Part shown: positions 24,387-32,741 of the stretch, piece after piece
Position numbering within the stretch: position 1 is the first letter of the stretch
Layout: each line of letters begins with the position of its first letter
Assembly (NCBI RefSeq): GCF_900169505.1
Contig: NZ_LT827021.1
Location: 992,001-1,056,000 of the forward strand
DNA from: Arabiibacter massiliensis
GTDB lineage: Bacteria; Actinomycetota; Coriobacteriia; Coriobacteriales; Eggerthellaceae
Length of the DNA stretch: 64,000 bases
Reading direction: 5' to 3'
Program-made: the position numbers and the translations under genes
The notes under the pieces: model-generated
The model's input: only the letters and a program-made list of their open reading frames with translations
Told to the model about the DNA's origin: nothing
Database searches by the model: none

Positions 24387-25679
24387 TCAGTGGACGCTGC
24401 AGGAGAGGCAGGGGTCGTAGGCTCGGACGAGCTTCTCTATCTCGAGCTGGACGTCGGGCTTCTCGGCGCCGTCGGCCACGAGCTTCTCGGCCAGAAGGCG
24501 CATGTCGGCCTCGAGGTTGGCCACGTTCTGCGCGGTGGGCGTGAGGATGGACGCGTGCGCCACACGGCCCTCGGCGTCGATCTCCAGGTCGTGGAAGAGC
24601 GCGCCGCGCGGGGCCTCGGTGAAGCCGACGGCGCGGCCCGCGCGCACCTCGAACGCCGCAGGCTCGCTCGAGCCCTCGAACGCATCGGGCTCGGCCAGCC
24701 GCCGGCACAGCTGAGCGCACCGGTCGAGCGCGTCCACGAGCTCCACCGCCTGGGCGACGTTGTTCATGAACGGGTTGTCCTCGGGCGGGCGCAGCCCCGC
24801 CTTCGCGGCGGCCACGCGGGCGTTGTGCCCCAGGTGCTGCCACGAGGCGTTGATGCGTGCGAGCGCGCCCGTGAAATACGCCGAGCCCGTCGCGCGCACG
24901 CAGGCCAGAAGCGCCGCCGAATGCGCCACGGCGCGCTCCTCGATGGCGTCCTGCACGCCGTTCGCGTCGAAGTCGATGCCGGCCTTGAGGAACCGCGCCG
25001 TGCTCGGGCCCTCCACCGGGTAGCGCCCCTCCTCCACCATGGCCAGCATGTCGCCGGCCGTCTCGATGGCGGGTACCTCGAAGCCGCGGAACAGATCGAC
25101 GGCCTTGAGCGCGAACTCGCCCGCCGCGTCCATCTTGTCGGCCAGCTCGCGGTACTCCCCCGCGCCGATCTCGTGCGTGAAGCCGCCCACGACGGCCGTG
25201 ATGGGATGGATGGACCGGCCGCCCACCTTCGTGCACAGCTCGTTGCCGAGCGCCTTCAGGCCGAGCGCCCGCTCGAACAGCGCCGGGTCCGTCTCGGCGA
25301 GCGGGAACACGCTCGGCATGCCGAGGAAGTCGGGGGCGGCGAACACGAACAGGTGCGACGCGTGGTTCTGCAGGTAGGAGCCGTACACCAGAAGCTCGCG
25401 CAGGGCCCGCGTGCGGTCGGTGGCCTCGATGCCGAAGACGCGCTCGACGGCGTGCAGGTCGGTGACCACGTGGCTGGCCGAGCAGATGCCGCAGATGCGC
25501 GACGCGATGTAGGGCACCTCGTGGAACATGCGCCCGCGCACCATGCTCTCGAACAGGCGCGCCGGCTCGACGACGTTCATCTCGACGGTCTTCACGGCCC
25601 CGTCCTCGATGACCACGCGCACGTTGCCGTGGCCCTCGATGCGGGCGATGTGGTCGACATGGATGGAGGTTTTCGTCAT
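24387..25679 (-). CDS. [NiFe]-hydrogenase large subunit (group 3-type, HydA-like), no C-terminal extension
   Basis: The two nickel-binding motifs are RICGICSASH near residue 60 and DPCLSCSVH at the extreme end. The 430-residue size and the accompanying diaphorase-type subunits place it with cytoplasmic NAD(P)-linked group 3 hydrogenases such as the sulfhydrogenases of Pyrococcus. The stop codon follows directly after the final His of the DPCxxCxxH motif, so there is no peptide for a maturation protease to remove. Most large subunits are made with such a peptide. The gene ends the four-gene operon and lies 11 bases after the small subunit. Confidence 0.93.
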   Translation of the reverse strand: MTKTSIHVDHIARIEGHGNVRVVIEDGAVKTVEMNVVEPARLFESMVRGRMFHEVPYIASRICGICSASHVVTDLHAVERVFGIEATDRTRALRELLVYGSYLQNHASHLFVFAAPDFLGMPSVFPLAETDPALFERALGLKALGNELCTKVGGRSIHPITAVVGGFTHEIGAGEYRELADKMDAAGEFALKAVDLFRGFEVPAIETAGDMLAMVEEGRYPVEGPSTARFLKAGIDFDANGVQDAIEERAVAHSAALLACVRATGSAYFTGALARINASWQHLGHNARVAAAKAGLRPPEDNPFMNNVAQAVELVDALDRCAQLCRRLAEPDAFEGSSEPAAFEVRAGRAVGFTEAPRGALFHDLEIDAEGRVAHASILTPTAQNVANLEADMRLLAEKLVADGAEKPDVQLEIEKLVRAYDPCLSCSVH

Positions 25680-25689
25680 AAGGGCATCC

Positions 25690-26475
25690 TCACTCGCTGG
25701 CCGAAAGGGCGGGGTTCGTCTGGTTGAACATCTGGAGCGCCTCGTCGAGCCGCGCGGAGGGCACGCCGTAGCGCTCGCACGCCTCGCGCGCCGAGGCCAG
25801 GTTCGCGTCGGGCGAGAGCCCCCGGCAGCCGTTGCAGGGCCGCCCCAGGTTCACGCACCGCGCGCCGCAGCCGGCCGTGGTCACCAGCCCCAGGCAGAGC
25901 TGGCCCTTGCCGAAGAAGCAGGTGGTCTCGTTGCGCTTGCAGTCGCCGCACATCGTGCGCGTGGTGAACGCCTTGTTCGACCCGTAGAGCGCCCGCTGCA
26001 GCACGTCGACGAAGTCGAGCGTGTCGATGGGGCAGCTGCGCACCTCGAAGTCCACGTCGACGACGGAGCCCACCGAGCGCGGCGCGACCATGTCGCCGCA
26101 GGCGGCGGGCACGTGGGAATACACCTGGCCGGGCCGCTCGAGGAACCCGTCGGCCGCCATGCCGGGGATGCCGGCCGTGGTGGCGCACGCGCCGATGGCG
26201 ATGACGGTGCGGGCGCGTCGGCGCAGATCGCGCACGAGATCCTCCGCTTCCTCGGTGGTCACGGCGCCCTCGATGATGGCGACGTCGAACTCGTCGGGCA
26301 TGGGGTCGCTCGAGGCCAGCTGCCAGTAGCGCAGATCGATCTGGCCGAGCACGTCGAGCAGGTGCGCCTCGGCGTTGGTGATCTGCAGCTGGCAGCCGAA
26401 GCAGCTGGCCAGCCCGGCCACCACGACGCGCGGGGCCGACGGCTCCTCCTGGCAGGCAATGCACTTTCCGGTCAT
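25690..26475 (-). CDS. [NiFe]-hydrogenase small subunit (HydD-like)
   Basis: The 261-residue protein holds the proximal cluster ligands ASCFGC near the N-terminus and IGACAT and CPID further on. A C-terminal cysteine-rich part (CGDCKRNETTCF, GCGARC, CNGC) would bind additional Fe-S clusters. It transfers electrons between the NiFe site and the flavin and ferredoxin-like subunits. The ATG at 26475 (MTGKCIACQ) was preferred to 26490 because GGAGG lies eight bases upstream. No Tat signal is present, in agreement with a cytoplasmic enzyme. Confidence 0.92.
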   Translation of the reverse strand: MTGKCIACQEEPSAPRVVVAGLASCFGCQLQITNAEAHLLDVLGQIDLRYWQLASSDPMPDEFDVAIIEGAVTTEEAEDLVRDLRRRARTVIAIGACATTAGIPGMAADGFLERPGQVYSHVPAACGDMVAPRSVGSVVDVDFEVRSCPIDTLDFVDVLQRALYGSNKAFTTRTMCGDCKRNETTCFFGKGQLCLGLVTTAGCGARCVNLGRPCNGCRGLSPDANLASAREACERYGVPSARLDEALQMFNQTNPALSASE

Positions 26476-26491
26476 ATCGCACGCCTCCATA

Positions 26492-27403
26492 TCACATCGA
26501 CCCCTGGATGTTCTTGGCTTCCCAGTAGTTGAACACGGGCCCGTCGATGCACACGTACTGGTGCCCGATCTGGCAGTGGCCGCACTTGCCCATGCCGCAC
26601 TTCATGTGCCGCTCGAAGCTCACGTAGATGCGGTCGTAGCTGATGCCCTTCTTGCGCATCTCGTCGATGGCGAACCGGTACATGATCGGAGGCCCGCACA
26701 GCGCTCCGTAGGTGTTGGACGCGTCGATCTCCAGATGCTCGAAGGGCTTCGTGACCAGGCCCACCTCGCCGTCCCACGTGTCGTCGGGACGGTCGACGGT
26801 AAGGTAGAGGTCGAAGTCCTTGCGGTGGCGCCACATCTCGAACTGCTTGCGGAACATCACCTCGGAGGGGTTCTTCGACCCGTAGATGATGGTGACCTTG
26901 CCGAACTCCGAGCGCTCGTCGTGGATGTTGTTGATGAGCGAGCGCAGAGGCGCGATGCCGAGGCCGCCGGCGACGAGCAGGATGTCGTGGCCCTTCATCT
27001 CCTCGAACGGGAAGCCGCGCCCGAACGGGCCGCGCAGCCCCACGATGTCGCCGCACTGCATGGTGTGCAGCACCTCGGTGAAGCGCCCCGTGCGCCGCAC
27101 GGTGAGCTCGATGAAGCCGCGCTTGGACGGCGAGCTGGAGATGGAGATGGGCGCCTCGCCCACCCCGAAGATGGACACCTCCACGAACTGCCCCGGCTCG
27201 TGGTGGAACGCGTCGCGGATGCGCTCGTCGATGAGGCGGAACTCGAAGAGCTTCTCCGTCTCGGTGAGGTCGACGATGGACGTGATGCGCGCCGGCCAGG
27301 GCCGATACGGGTTCGCGGCCATCATCTCGGTGCCGGACAGCGGCGCCGCCTCCTCGGAGAACGGGCGCACTTGGACGGTGGAAACGGCGCAGCTACTGGG
27401 CAT
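26492..27403 (-). CDS. Hydrogenase FAD/NAD(P)-binding subunit (HydG-like)
   Basis: The 303-residue protein is a ferredoxin-NADP reductase-type module. It has an FAD-binding barrel (PISISSSPSKRGFIELTVRRTGRFT), an NAD(P) domain (LLVAGGLGIAPLRSLI) and a C-terminal [2Fe-2S] motif, CGMGKCGHC...C, as in dihydroorotate dehydrogenase B subunits and sulfhydrogenase gamma subunits. It would exchange electrons with a pyridine nucleotide. It overlaps the upstream Fe-S subunit gene by 11 bases. Confidence 0.92.
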   Translation of the reverse strand: MPSSCAVSTVQVRPFSEEAAPLSGTEMMAANPYRPWPARITSIVDLTETEKLFEFRLIDERIRDAFHHEPGQFVEVSIFGVGEAPISISSSPSKRGFIELTVRRTGRFTEVLHTMQCGDIVGLRGPFGRGFPFEEMKGHDILLVAGGLGIAPLRSLINNIHDERSEFGKVTIIYGSKNPSEVMFRKQFEMWRHRKDFDLYLTVDRPDDTWDGEVGLVTKPFEHLEIDASNTYGALCGPPIMYRFAIDEMRKKGISYDRIYVSFERHMKCGMGKCGHCQIGHQYVCIDGPVFNYWEAKNIQGSM

Positions 27404-28430
27404 CCTTCATCCCCTTCCTCTCGAAGAACTCGAGCACCTCGATGGGGTTGATGCTCGCTTTGCACGCCTTCACGCAGCGCCCGCAGCCCACGCAGAGCAT
27501 GCGGTCGTGGTTGGCGAGGAAGCCGTTGAGCTTGTGGTACATGCGGTGCCGCACGCGGTTGCGTCCGTCGGGGCGGAAGTTGTGGCCGCCGGCCACCTCG
27601 GCGAACTGCGGCGCGGTGCACGCGTCCCACACCCGCTCGCGCCGCCCGGTCCTGCCGTCGGGATCGAGCGTGTCCTGGATGTCGAAGCAGAAGCACGTCG
27701 GGCACACGGCCGAGCACGCCGTGCACGACAGGCACCGCCCGCCGAGCTCGTCCCAGAACGGGTCCTTGTGGAACGCGTCCATGAGCATGGCGACGTCGGT
27801 GATGTCGGGGATGGAGCGGTTGAAGGCCTCCTGGCGCCGGCGCGTGGCGTGGCGGAACTCGATGCGCTCGGCATCGGTGGCCACGCGCGGGTCGCACGCC
27901 GCCTCGAGGATGTTCGCGGCCTCGACGCTCGAGATGCTGACCAGGTACTTGCCGCCGATGTCCTGCAGGAACAGGTCGTAGCCGAAGCGGGCCTCGTCGC
28001 TTCCCCACAGATGGCAGAAGCACGTCTCGGTCGGCGTGCAGCTGACGCCCACGATGAGCGTGGCGTTGCGCCGGGCGACGTAGTACGGATCGGGATAGCG
28101 GCCGTACCTGAACACGAGGTCGAGGCGGTTCACGGCGTTGATGTCGCAGGCGTGCGCGCCGAAGATGACGCGCGGGGTGATCTCGGCGGCGAAGTCGCGC
28201 ACGCCGTTGTCGCGCGCGTCGAAGGCCATGAGGGTCTCCTCGGGCGGCAGGAAGTACTTCTTGGGCGATGCGATGGTCGTCTCGTAGGAAAGGTCCATGT
28301 CGTCGGGCGACGCGATGGCCTCGAACACGTGGCTCCCGTCGCGCTCGACGGGAGCCACAACCTCGTAGGTTTCCATGAACGCCGACACGAGCGCCGGCAG
28401 CTCGCCGGCATCGATGACTCGATAGAGCAT
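27393..28430 (-). CDS. Hydrogenase iron-sulfur subunit (HydB-like)
   Basis: The 345-residue protein carries two ferredoxin-type clusters near the C-terminus: CLSCTACSAVCPTCFC and CVGCGRCVKAC. This is the arrangement of the beta subunit of sulfhydrogenases and of AsrA-like proteins. It would wire the flavin subunit to the small subunit. I chose ATG 28430 (MLYRVIDAG); the frame stays open further upstream through the promoter, which is unlikely to be translated. It is the first gene of the operon. Confidence 0.9.
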   Translation of the reverse strand: MLYRVIDAGELPALVSAFMETYEVVAPVERDGSHVFEAIASPDDMDLSYETTIASPKKYFLPPEETLMAFDARDNGVRDFAAEITPRVIFGAHACDINAVNRLDLVFRYGRYPDPYYVARRNATLIVGVSCTPTETCFCHLWGSDEARFGYDLFLQDIGGKYLVSISSVEAANILEAACDPRVATDAERIEFRHATRRRQEAFNRSIPDITDVAMLMDAFHKDPFWDELGGRCLSCTACSAVCPTCFCFDIQDTLDPDGRTGRRERVWDACTAPQFAEVAGGHNFRPDGRNRVRHRMYHKLNGFLANHDRMLCVGCGRCVKACKASINPIEVLEFFERKGMKDAQ

Positions 28431-28470
28431 GCTCTCGTCCGTTCTCGTCAGGATGGATGCGCGTGCGTCC

Positions 28471-28479
28471 AGTGTAGCA
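28471..28479 (-). promoter_or_regulatory. Extended -10 promoter of the hydrogenase operon
   Basis: On the minus strand TGCTACACT stands about 40 bases before the first start codon. The -35 region is not recognisable, as is common with extended -10 promoters. Confidence 0.45.
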
Positions 28480-28521
28480 AAGGCCCGAAGACCCGCGTCT
28501 GAAACGGCCCTGCAAACGACG

Positions 28522-28553
28522 AAACGCCCCTCCACGGCGGTGAAGGGGCGTTT
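28522..28553 (-). terminator. Intrinsic terminator after ndk
   Basis: On the minus strand AAACGCCCC and GGGGCGTTT form a stem followed by a T/G-containing tail. It separates ndk from the hydrogenase promoter. Confidence 0.8.
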
Positions 28554-28566
28554 CCGGGTGAAAAGC

Positions 28567-28971
28567 CTAGGCGAAGAAGATGCCGATCTCGCGCTCGGCG
28601 GACTCGGGGGAGTCGGAGCCGTGGATGACGTTCTCGTCCATGATGAGGCCGAAGTCGCCGCGGATGGTGCCCGGGGCCGCCTCGGCCGGGTTCGTGGCGC
28701 CCATGAGCGAGCGGCACTTGGCCACCGCGCCCTCGCCGGACACGACCATCTTCACCACGGGGCCGCTGGTGATGTAGGTGATGAGGCCTTCATAGAACGG
28801 CTTGCCCTCATGCTCGGCGTAGTTGGCCTTGGCCTGCTCGTCGGTGACCATCCCGAGCTCCATGCGCTCGATGGCGAGGCCGGCGCGCTCGAAGCGGTTG
28901 ACGATCTCGCCGATGTGGCCGTTCTTCACCCCGTCGGGCTTGATCATGGTGTAGGTCTTCTGCACTGCCAT
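28567..28971 (-). CDS. ndk: Nucleoside diphosphate kinase
   Basis: The 134-residue protein begins QKTYTMIKPDGVKNGHIGEI and contains the phosphohistidine motif NVIHGSDSPESA, with the catalytic His. It equilibrates nucleoside di- and triphosphates. It is of normal length. A clear hairpin terminator follows it, and another hairpin separates it from the TPR gene upstream. Confidence 0.97.
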   Translation of the reverse strand: MAVQKTYTMIKPDGVKNGHIGEIVNRFERAGLAIERMELGMVTDEQAKANYAEHEGKPFYEGLITYITSGPVVKMVVSGEGAVAKCRSLMGATNPAEAAPGTIRGDFGLIMDENVIHGSDSPESAEREIGIFFA

Positions 28972-29002
28972 GCGGTTTCCCTTTCTCTTATGTACATGAA
29001 GA

Positions 29003-29028
29003 AGGCGCGCGGCCGCGGCTGCGCGCCT
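29003..29028 (-). terminator. GC hairpin after the TPR gene
   Basis: GGCGCGC and GCGCGCC pair across about ten bases. On the minus strand the hairpin is followed by TTCTTC, a weak U-run. Confidence 0.6.
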
Positions 29029-29044
29029 CCGGTGAACCTGATCG

Positions 29045-30409
29045 TCAGTTCTGGCTCGCGAAGTAGATCTCGACGTTGGACACCTTCCAGCCGATGAGGT
29101 CGCGCACGAGCGACACCTTGTACTGCATCTCGCCGCCCTCGGCCGTCTTCGCCGTCACGTAGGCGGTGGAGTCGCTCATGGACTTGTCGATGCCGTCGAT
29201 CGTCGGATTCGCGTCCTGCGCGACCGGGCCGACCATCGACGCGGCGCTGTCGGCGGGTACCTCGTCGGCGAACAGCGTGGTCGCGGCGGCCTGCGGGTCG
29301 GCGAACAGCTGCTCCACCACCGTCTCCTGCGTCGGGTAGCCCCAGCCCTGCGTGTACAGGAACACGGCGGCGCCGAACGCCACCAGCACCAGGAGCACGA
29401 TGAACACGAGGATCTTGAGCCCGACGTTGCGGCGCTTGCGCTCCTGCTTCGCGATGCCCTTCGACCACTGCTCGAGCTCCTCGTCGCTCGCGTTGAAGAA
29501 GCGGTCCTCGCCGCCCGGCACCACGCCGTACTGGTCGCTCTGGGCGTACGGGTCGGCGTAGTAGTACGGGTCCTGCGCGGAGGCGTAGGGGTCCTGGTCG
29601 ACGTAGACGGCCGAGCCGTCGGCGGCCACGTCGAGGCCCGACATGTCGGCGCCGGCGGACACCGGGGCGATGACCTGCGTGATCTCGGAAGTGCCCTGGG
29701 CGACGGCGGCGATGGCGCGCTGGTAGTCGACGCTGGCCGAGTCGCTGAGGAAGTAGGTCTTGTCGGCGATGGCCTCCTCGAAGGCCGCGGCGGCCTTCTG
29801 CATCTGGCCGCAGGCCACGTAGGCCTGGCCGAGGTTGGCGTAGAGCTTGTTGCGCGTGTCGGCCTTCATGTCGAACTGCAGGGCGCTCTCGTAGGAGGCC
29901 ACGGCGTCGGCCGGCCGGTTGAGCGCCATGAAGCAGACGCCCAGGTTGAGCAGCGCCTTCGTGGGATCGGGGTTGCCCTCGTCGAGCGCGGCCTCGCGGA
30001 AGGCGACGCCGGCCTCGGCGGACTTGCCCAGCTTCAGAAGCGCGTTGCCCATGCCGGTGTAGGCCTTGTACGAGGCGTCGTACTTGGCGTCGGACACGGC
30101 TATCTCGAAGTGCTTGACCGCGTCCTCGTAGTCGTGCAGCGACGCGTAGGCCATCCCCAGGTTGTAGTTGACCGCGCCGCACGCGTCGTAGGACGCGTCG
30201 ACGGTGGCCTGCGTGTAGGCGTGGATGGCCTCGCCCGGGTCCTTGAGCTTGACCAGGCAGTTGCCGATCTGGTGGTAGAGCAGCCCCATCTCGCCGGGAG
30301 CGAGCGGGCGGCTCGCATCCTGCAAGCACTGCGTGTACGCGGAGAGGGCGCCTTGGAAGTCCCTGCGGGCATAGGCCGCGCGCGCTTGCTGGAATAACTC
30401 GTTGTTCAT
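29045..30409 (-). CDS. TPR-repeat protein with single membrane anchor
   Basis: The 454-residue protein has about six tetratricopeptide repeats in its first 230 residues (for example AVNYNLGMAYASLHDYEDAVKHFEIAV and ADTRNKLYANLGQAYVACGQMQKAAAAFEEAI). A Tyr/Asp/Gln-rich linker (DPYASAQDPYYYADPYAQSDQYG), a basic stretch, one membrane helix (about 328-350) and an external C-terminal domain of about 100 residues follow. The TPRs face the cytoplasm if the positive-inside rule holds (KQERKRR precedes the helix). It probably scaffolds a complex; I do not recognise a specific family. It lies 42 bases after the cyclophilin gene. Confidence 0.82.
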   Translation of the reverse strand: MNNELFQQARAAYARRDFQGALSAYTQCLQDASRPLAPGEMGLLYHQIGNCLVKLKDPGEAIHAYTQATVDASYDACGAVNYNLGMAYASLHDYEDAVKHFEIAVSDAKYDASYKAYTGMGNALLKLGKSAEAGVAFREAALDEGNPDPTKALLNLGVCFMALNRPADAVASYESALQFDMKADTRNKLYANLGQAYVACGQMQKAAAAFEEAIADKTYFLSDSASVDYQRAIAAVAQGTSEITQVIAPVSAGADMSGLDVAADGSAVYVDQDPYASAQDPYYYADPYAQSDQYGVVPGGEDRFFNASDEELEQWSKGIAKQERKRRNVGLKILVFIVLLVLVAFGAAVFLYTQGWGYPTQETVVEQLFADPQAAATTLFADEVPADSAASMVGPVAQDANPTIDGIDKSMSDSTAYVTAKTAEGGEMQYKVSLVRDLIGWKVSNVEIYFASQN

Positions 30410-30451
30410 CTGCTTCCTTCGTGTCTTCGCGGTTCGGGCCGAGGCGGCTCG

Positions 30452-30985
30452 CTAGTCGGCGGCGTTCTCGATCTCGATGCCCTCGATCACATCGCCCACG
30501 CGCAGCTGGCCGATGACGTCCATGCCGTCGATGGTCTGGCCGAACACCGTGTAGCCCGAGTCGAGCATGGGCTGGGCGCCCAGGCACAGGTAGAACTGCG
30601 AGCCGGCGGAGTTGGGATCCTGCGAGCGCGCCATGGCCAGCGTGCCGTCGAGGTGCTTGTTGTTGGGGTTGGTGGTGTACTCCTCCTTGATGGAGTAGCC
30701 CGGCCCGCCCGTGCCGAGGCCCGCGAACGGGTTGCCGGCCTTCTGCACGACCTCATCGGAGGAGAGGCCGCGGGTGTTCGGGCAGCCGCCCTGGATGACG
30801 AAGCCGGGCACGTGGCGATGGAACTTCAGGCCGTCGTAGAAGCCCTTGCGCGCCAGCTCGACGAAGTTGCCCACGTGGATGGGGGCGTCGTTGCCCGCCA
30901 GCTGCACGCGGATCGTGCCCTTCGACGTCTTGATGACCGCGATCTCCTCGCCGGTCGGCTGGTATTCCGGAGTGTACTGCGCCAT
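30452..30985 (-). CDS. Cyclophilin-type peptidyl-prolyl cis-trans isomerase
   Basis: The 177-residue protein contains the cyclophilin core: FYDGLKFHRHVPGFVIQGGCP with the catalytic-site Arg in FHR, LAMARSQDPNSAGSQFYLCL, and the terminal FGQTIDGMDVIGQL. No signal peptide is seen, so a cytoplasmic folding role is likely. The ATG at 30985 has GGGAG six bases upstream. Confidence 0.95.
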   Translation of the reverse strand: MAQYTPEYQPTGEEIAVIKTSKGTIRVQLAGNDAPIHVGNFVELARKGFYDGLKFHRHVPGFVIQGGCPNTRGLSSDEVVQKAGNPFAGLGTGGPGYSIKEEYTTNPNNKHLDGTLAMARSQDPNSAGSQFYLCLGAQPMLDSGYTVFGQTIDGMDVIGQLRVGDVIEGIEIENAAD

Positions 30986-31259
30986 AGGGCTCCCTTTCGT
31001 TTGCTTGCTATCATGCGCCCACGCGAAACGGGGCGAAATATCGCATACAAGGGAGAAGTTTAGCAGGTCAACCCCGCCCACCCGGAAAAATCGTAGAACA
31101 TCCACGCCGCGTTGAGGCGCGACGAGGGACGAGGGGCGCGCCGGAGCCGAGCGATCCCCTTCCGCTGCCGAGTGCGCGAAAAGCCCTTGTTCTGGCCCCC
31201 TTCGACGCACGATCCGACGACCGCGTCCCCCTGCACGCCGAACCGCTCCGTTCGACACG

Positions 31260-31399
31260 AAAACCCTCGACGTGAAAGGCCTGGAAGCGGAAAAGCGAGG
31301 GCGCCGGCTCGCCGAAGGGGCTGATCTTCGGCGTTTTCCCAGGTCGGGACAATCCAACGCCAGCGCAGATCACAGAAATCCTTTCACGTCGAGGATTTT
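31260..31399. repeat. Palindromic element with CGACCTGGG core, copy 2 (reverse orientation)
   Basis: The arms at 31260-31279 and 31380-31399 are reverse complements with one mismatch. The core appears on the minus strand (GCGTTTTCCCAGGTCG at 31331-31346). It lies in the 30986-31541 gap, which has no gene. Confidence 0.8.
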
Positions 31400-31541
31400 T
31401 GCGCAGAGACGTCGTGATTCGCGTGCAGCCTCTCCTCCGAGGTGGTCGATCATGCGTCAAAGGTGGAGTCGAAACCCTGGCTCGTGGCAGGAATCTCGGT
31501 TTTCCGCGCGCAGCGATCCGCTCGGACGAGCGCAGGAGGCA

Positions 31542-32570
31542 TCAGCTCATCGCCTTCTCGTGCAAGGCGATGAGCAGGCGTCCGCGCGCCTCGATGCGCA
31601 GGTTGACGGCCTCAAGGAAGCTGGCGATCTGCGCGATATCCTCGGGCACGTAGGAGCCGGGGTCGTCCAAGCGATGCCCTTTCCAGAGCGGAACGACCTC
31701 GTAGTTGCATTTTTCGCGCACTGTCTCCTCGTACGCCTCTTCAACACCGTCGGGCTTGGCTCCCTCGGCTTTCTCAAGAAAAACTCTGATAGCATCATCG
31801 TCCACGCAGTAGAACTCCAGCCGCGCAAGCTCGACGTAATCCTCGAACGTGACCGGGCATCCTTTAGCGAGCCCCTCCCAATGACCTGGAATGCCCCGCT
31901 CCTTGAGCCACTCGAGCGACAGGTCCCAGTAGTCGTGCACGCGCGCATCCTCGGTGCCGAGGGGAAGGGCGCCGAACCCACGCCGCATGTTGAAGGTTCC
32001 TCCCCCATCGAACTTCATATAAGGAATGTACGTGAAATTGCCGATCGTGTGGGCAAGCGCTGCGAACCTCTCGAAAAGACGGTGCAGCTCGATGAGATCC
32101 CTCCTCCAGTGCCTGGGCCACCCGCGCATCTCCTCGAAGAAGGCGAGGGTCTTCTGGTAGCTCGGCGTCTCCCTCCCCTTCCCGAATCGCTGCGGATACA
32201 AGTGTCGCGAAGCAAAGTTGAAGGTGGTCGCGAACGAGTTCATGACATCGTAGCGAATCTGCAGGTCCATTCCCTCTCTGCAGAGCTTATTGCTTGAGAA
32301 CCTCCATCCCTCGGGCAGGCTCTTCTTCAGCACCATCCTTGCAGGCCACTCCTCCTCATGCTCCATACCGCTGTCAAAATTGTGCTCCTTGGCCAGATAC
32401 TTGAACGCGAGGAGCTTGGAGATCGGATCCGGGTAATCGCGCCGGTCCTTCCCCGCCGCCGTGAACGCCGCGCGCACCCGGGCTTCGTCGAAGCCTTTGA
32501 TGAAGCCGTCCTCCATGAGGTCCTTGTAGTCGTAGTCCCACGTGAAAGGGTTCTTGCCGTTCTCTCCCAT
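31542..32570 (-). CDS. Uncharacterised protein, Trp/Phe/Tyr-rich
   Basis: The 342-residue product begins MGENGKNPFTWDYDYKDLM, has no signal peptide or membrane helix, and is rich in aromatic residues and charged helices (IRYDVMNSFATTFNFASRHLYPQRFGKG, then NFTYIPYMKFDGGGTFNMRRGFGALPLG). I recognise no catalytic motif. The start at 32570 has GAGG seven bases upstream; an ATG at 32609 is possible. It lies downstream of the tandem AAA+ gene on the same strand with a gap of 171 bases, so shared transcription is possible. Proteins of this type are scattered in gut bacteria, but I cannot assign a family with certainty. Confidence 0.7.
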   Translation of the reverse strand: MGENGKNPFTWDYDYKDLMEDGFIKGFDEARVRAAFTAAGKDRRDYPDPISKLLAFKYLAKEHNFDSGMEHEEEWPARMVLKKSLPEGWRFSSNKLCREGMDLQIRYDVMNSFATTFNFASRHLYPQRFGKGRETPSYQKTLAFFEEMRGWPRHWRRDLIELHRLFERFAALAHTIGNFTYIPYMKFDGGGTFNMRRGFGALPLGTEDARVHDYWDLSLEWLKERGIPGHWEGLAKGCPVTFEDYVELARLEFYCVDDDAIRVFLEKAEGAKPDGVEEAYEETVREKCNYEVVPLWKGHRLDDPGSYVPEDIAQIASFLEAVNLRIEARGRLLIALHEKAMS

Positions 32571-32741
32571 GTCCGAGCCTCGCTTCCCTCTTGCTTGCAG
32601 CTCCATCATACCTCACGCGCCGGCGAAGCCGAGCGTCGGCTTCTCGGCGGGGCCTTCCCAGGAGAAGTCCTCCGGCTCCAGCGTGACGAGCTCCTGCTCG
32701 CCCGGCTCGCGCGATCCGAGCGAGCGCACGAGCCGGGCGCC

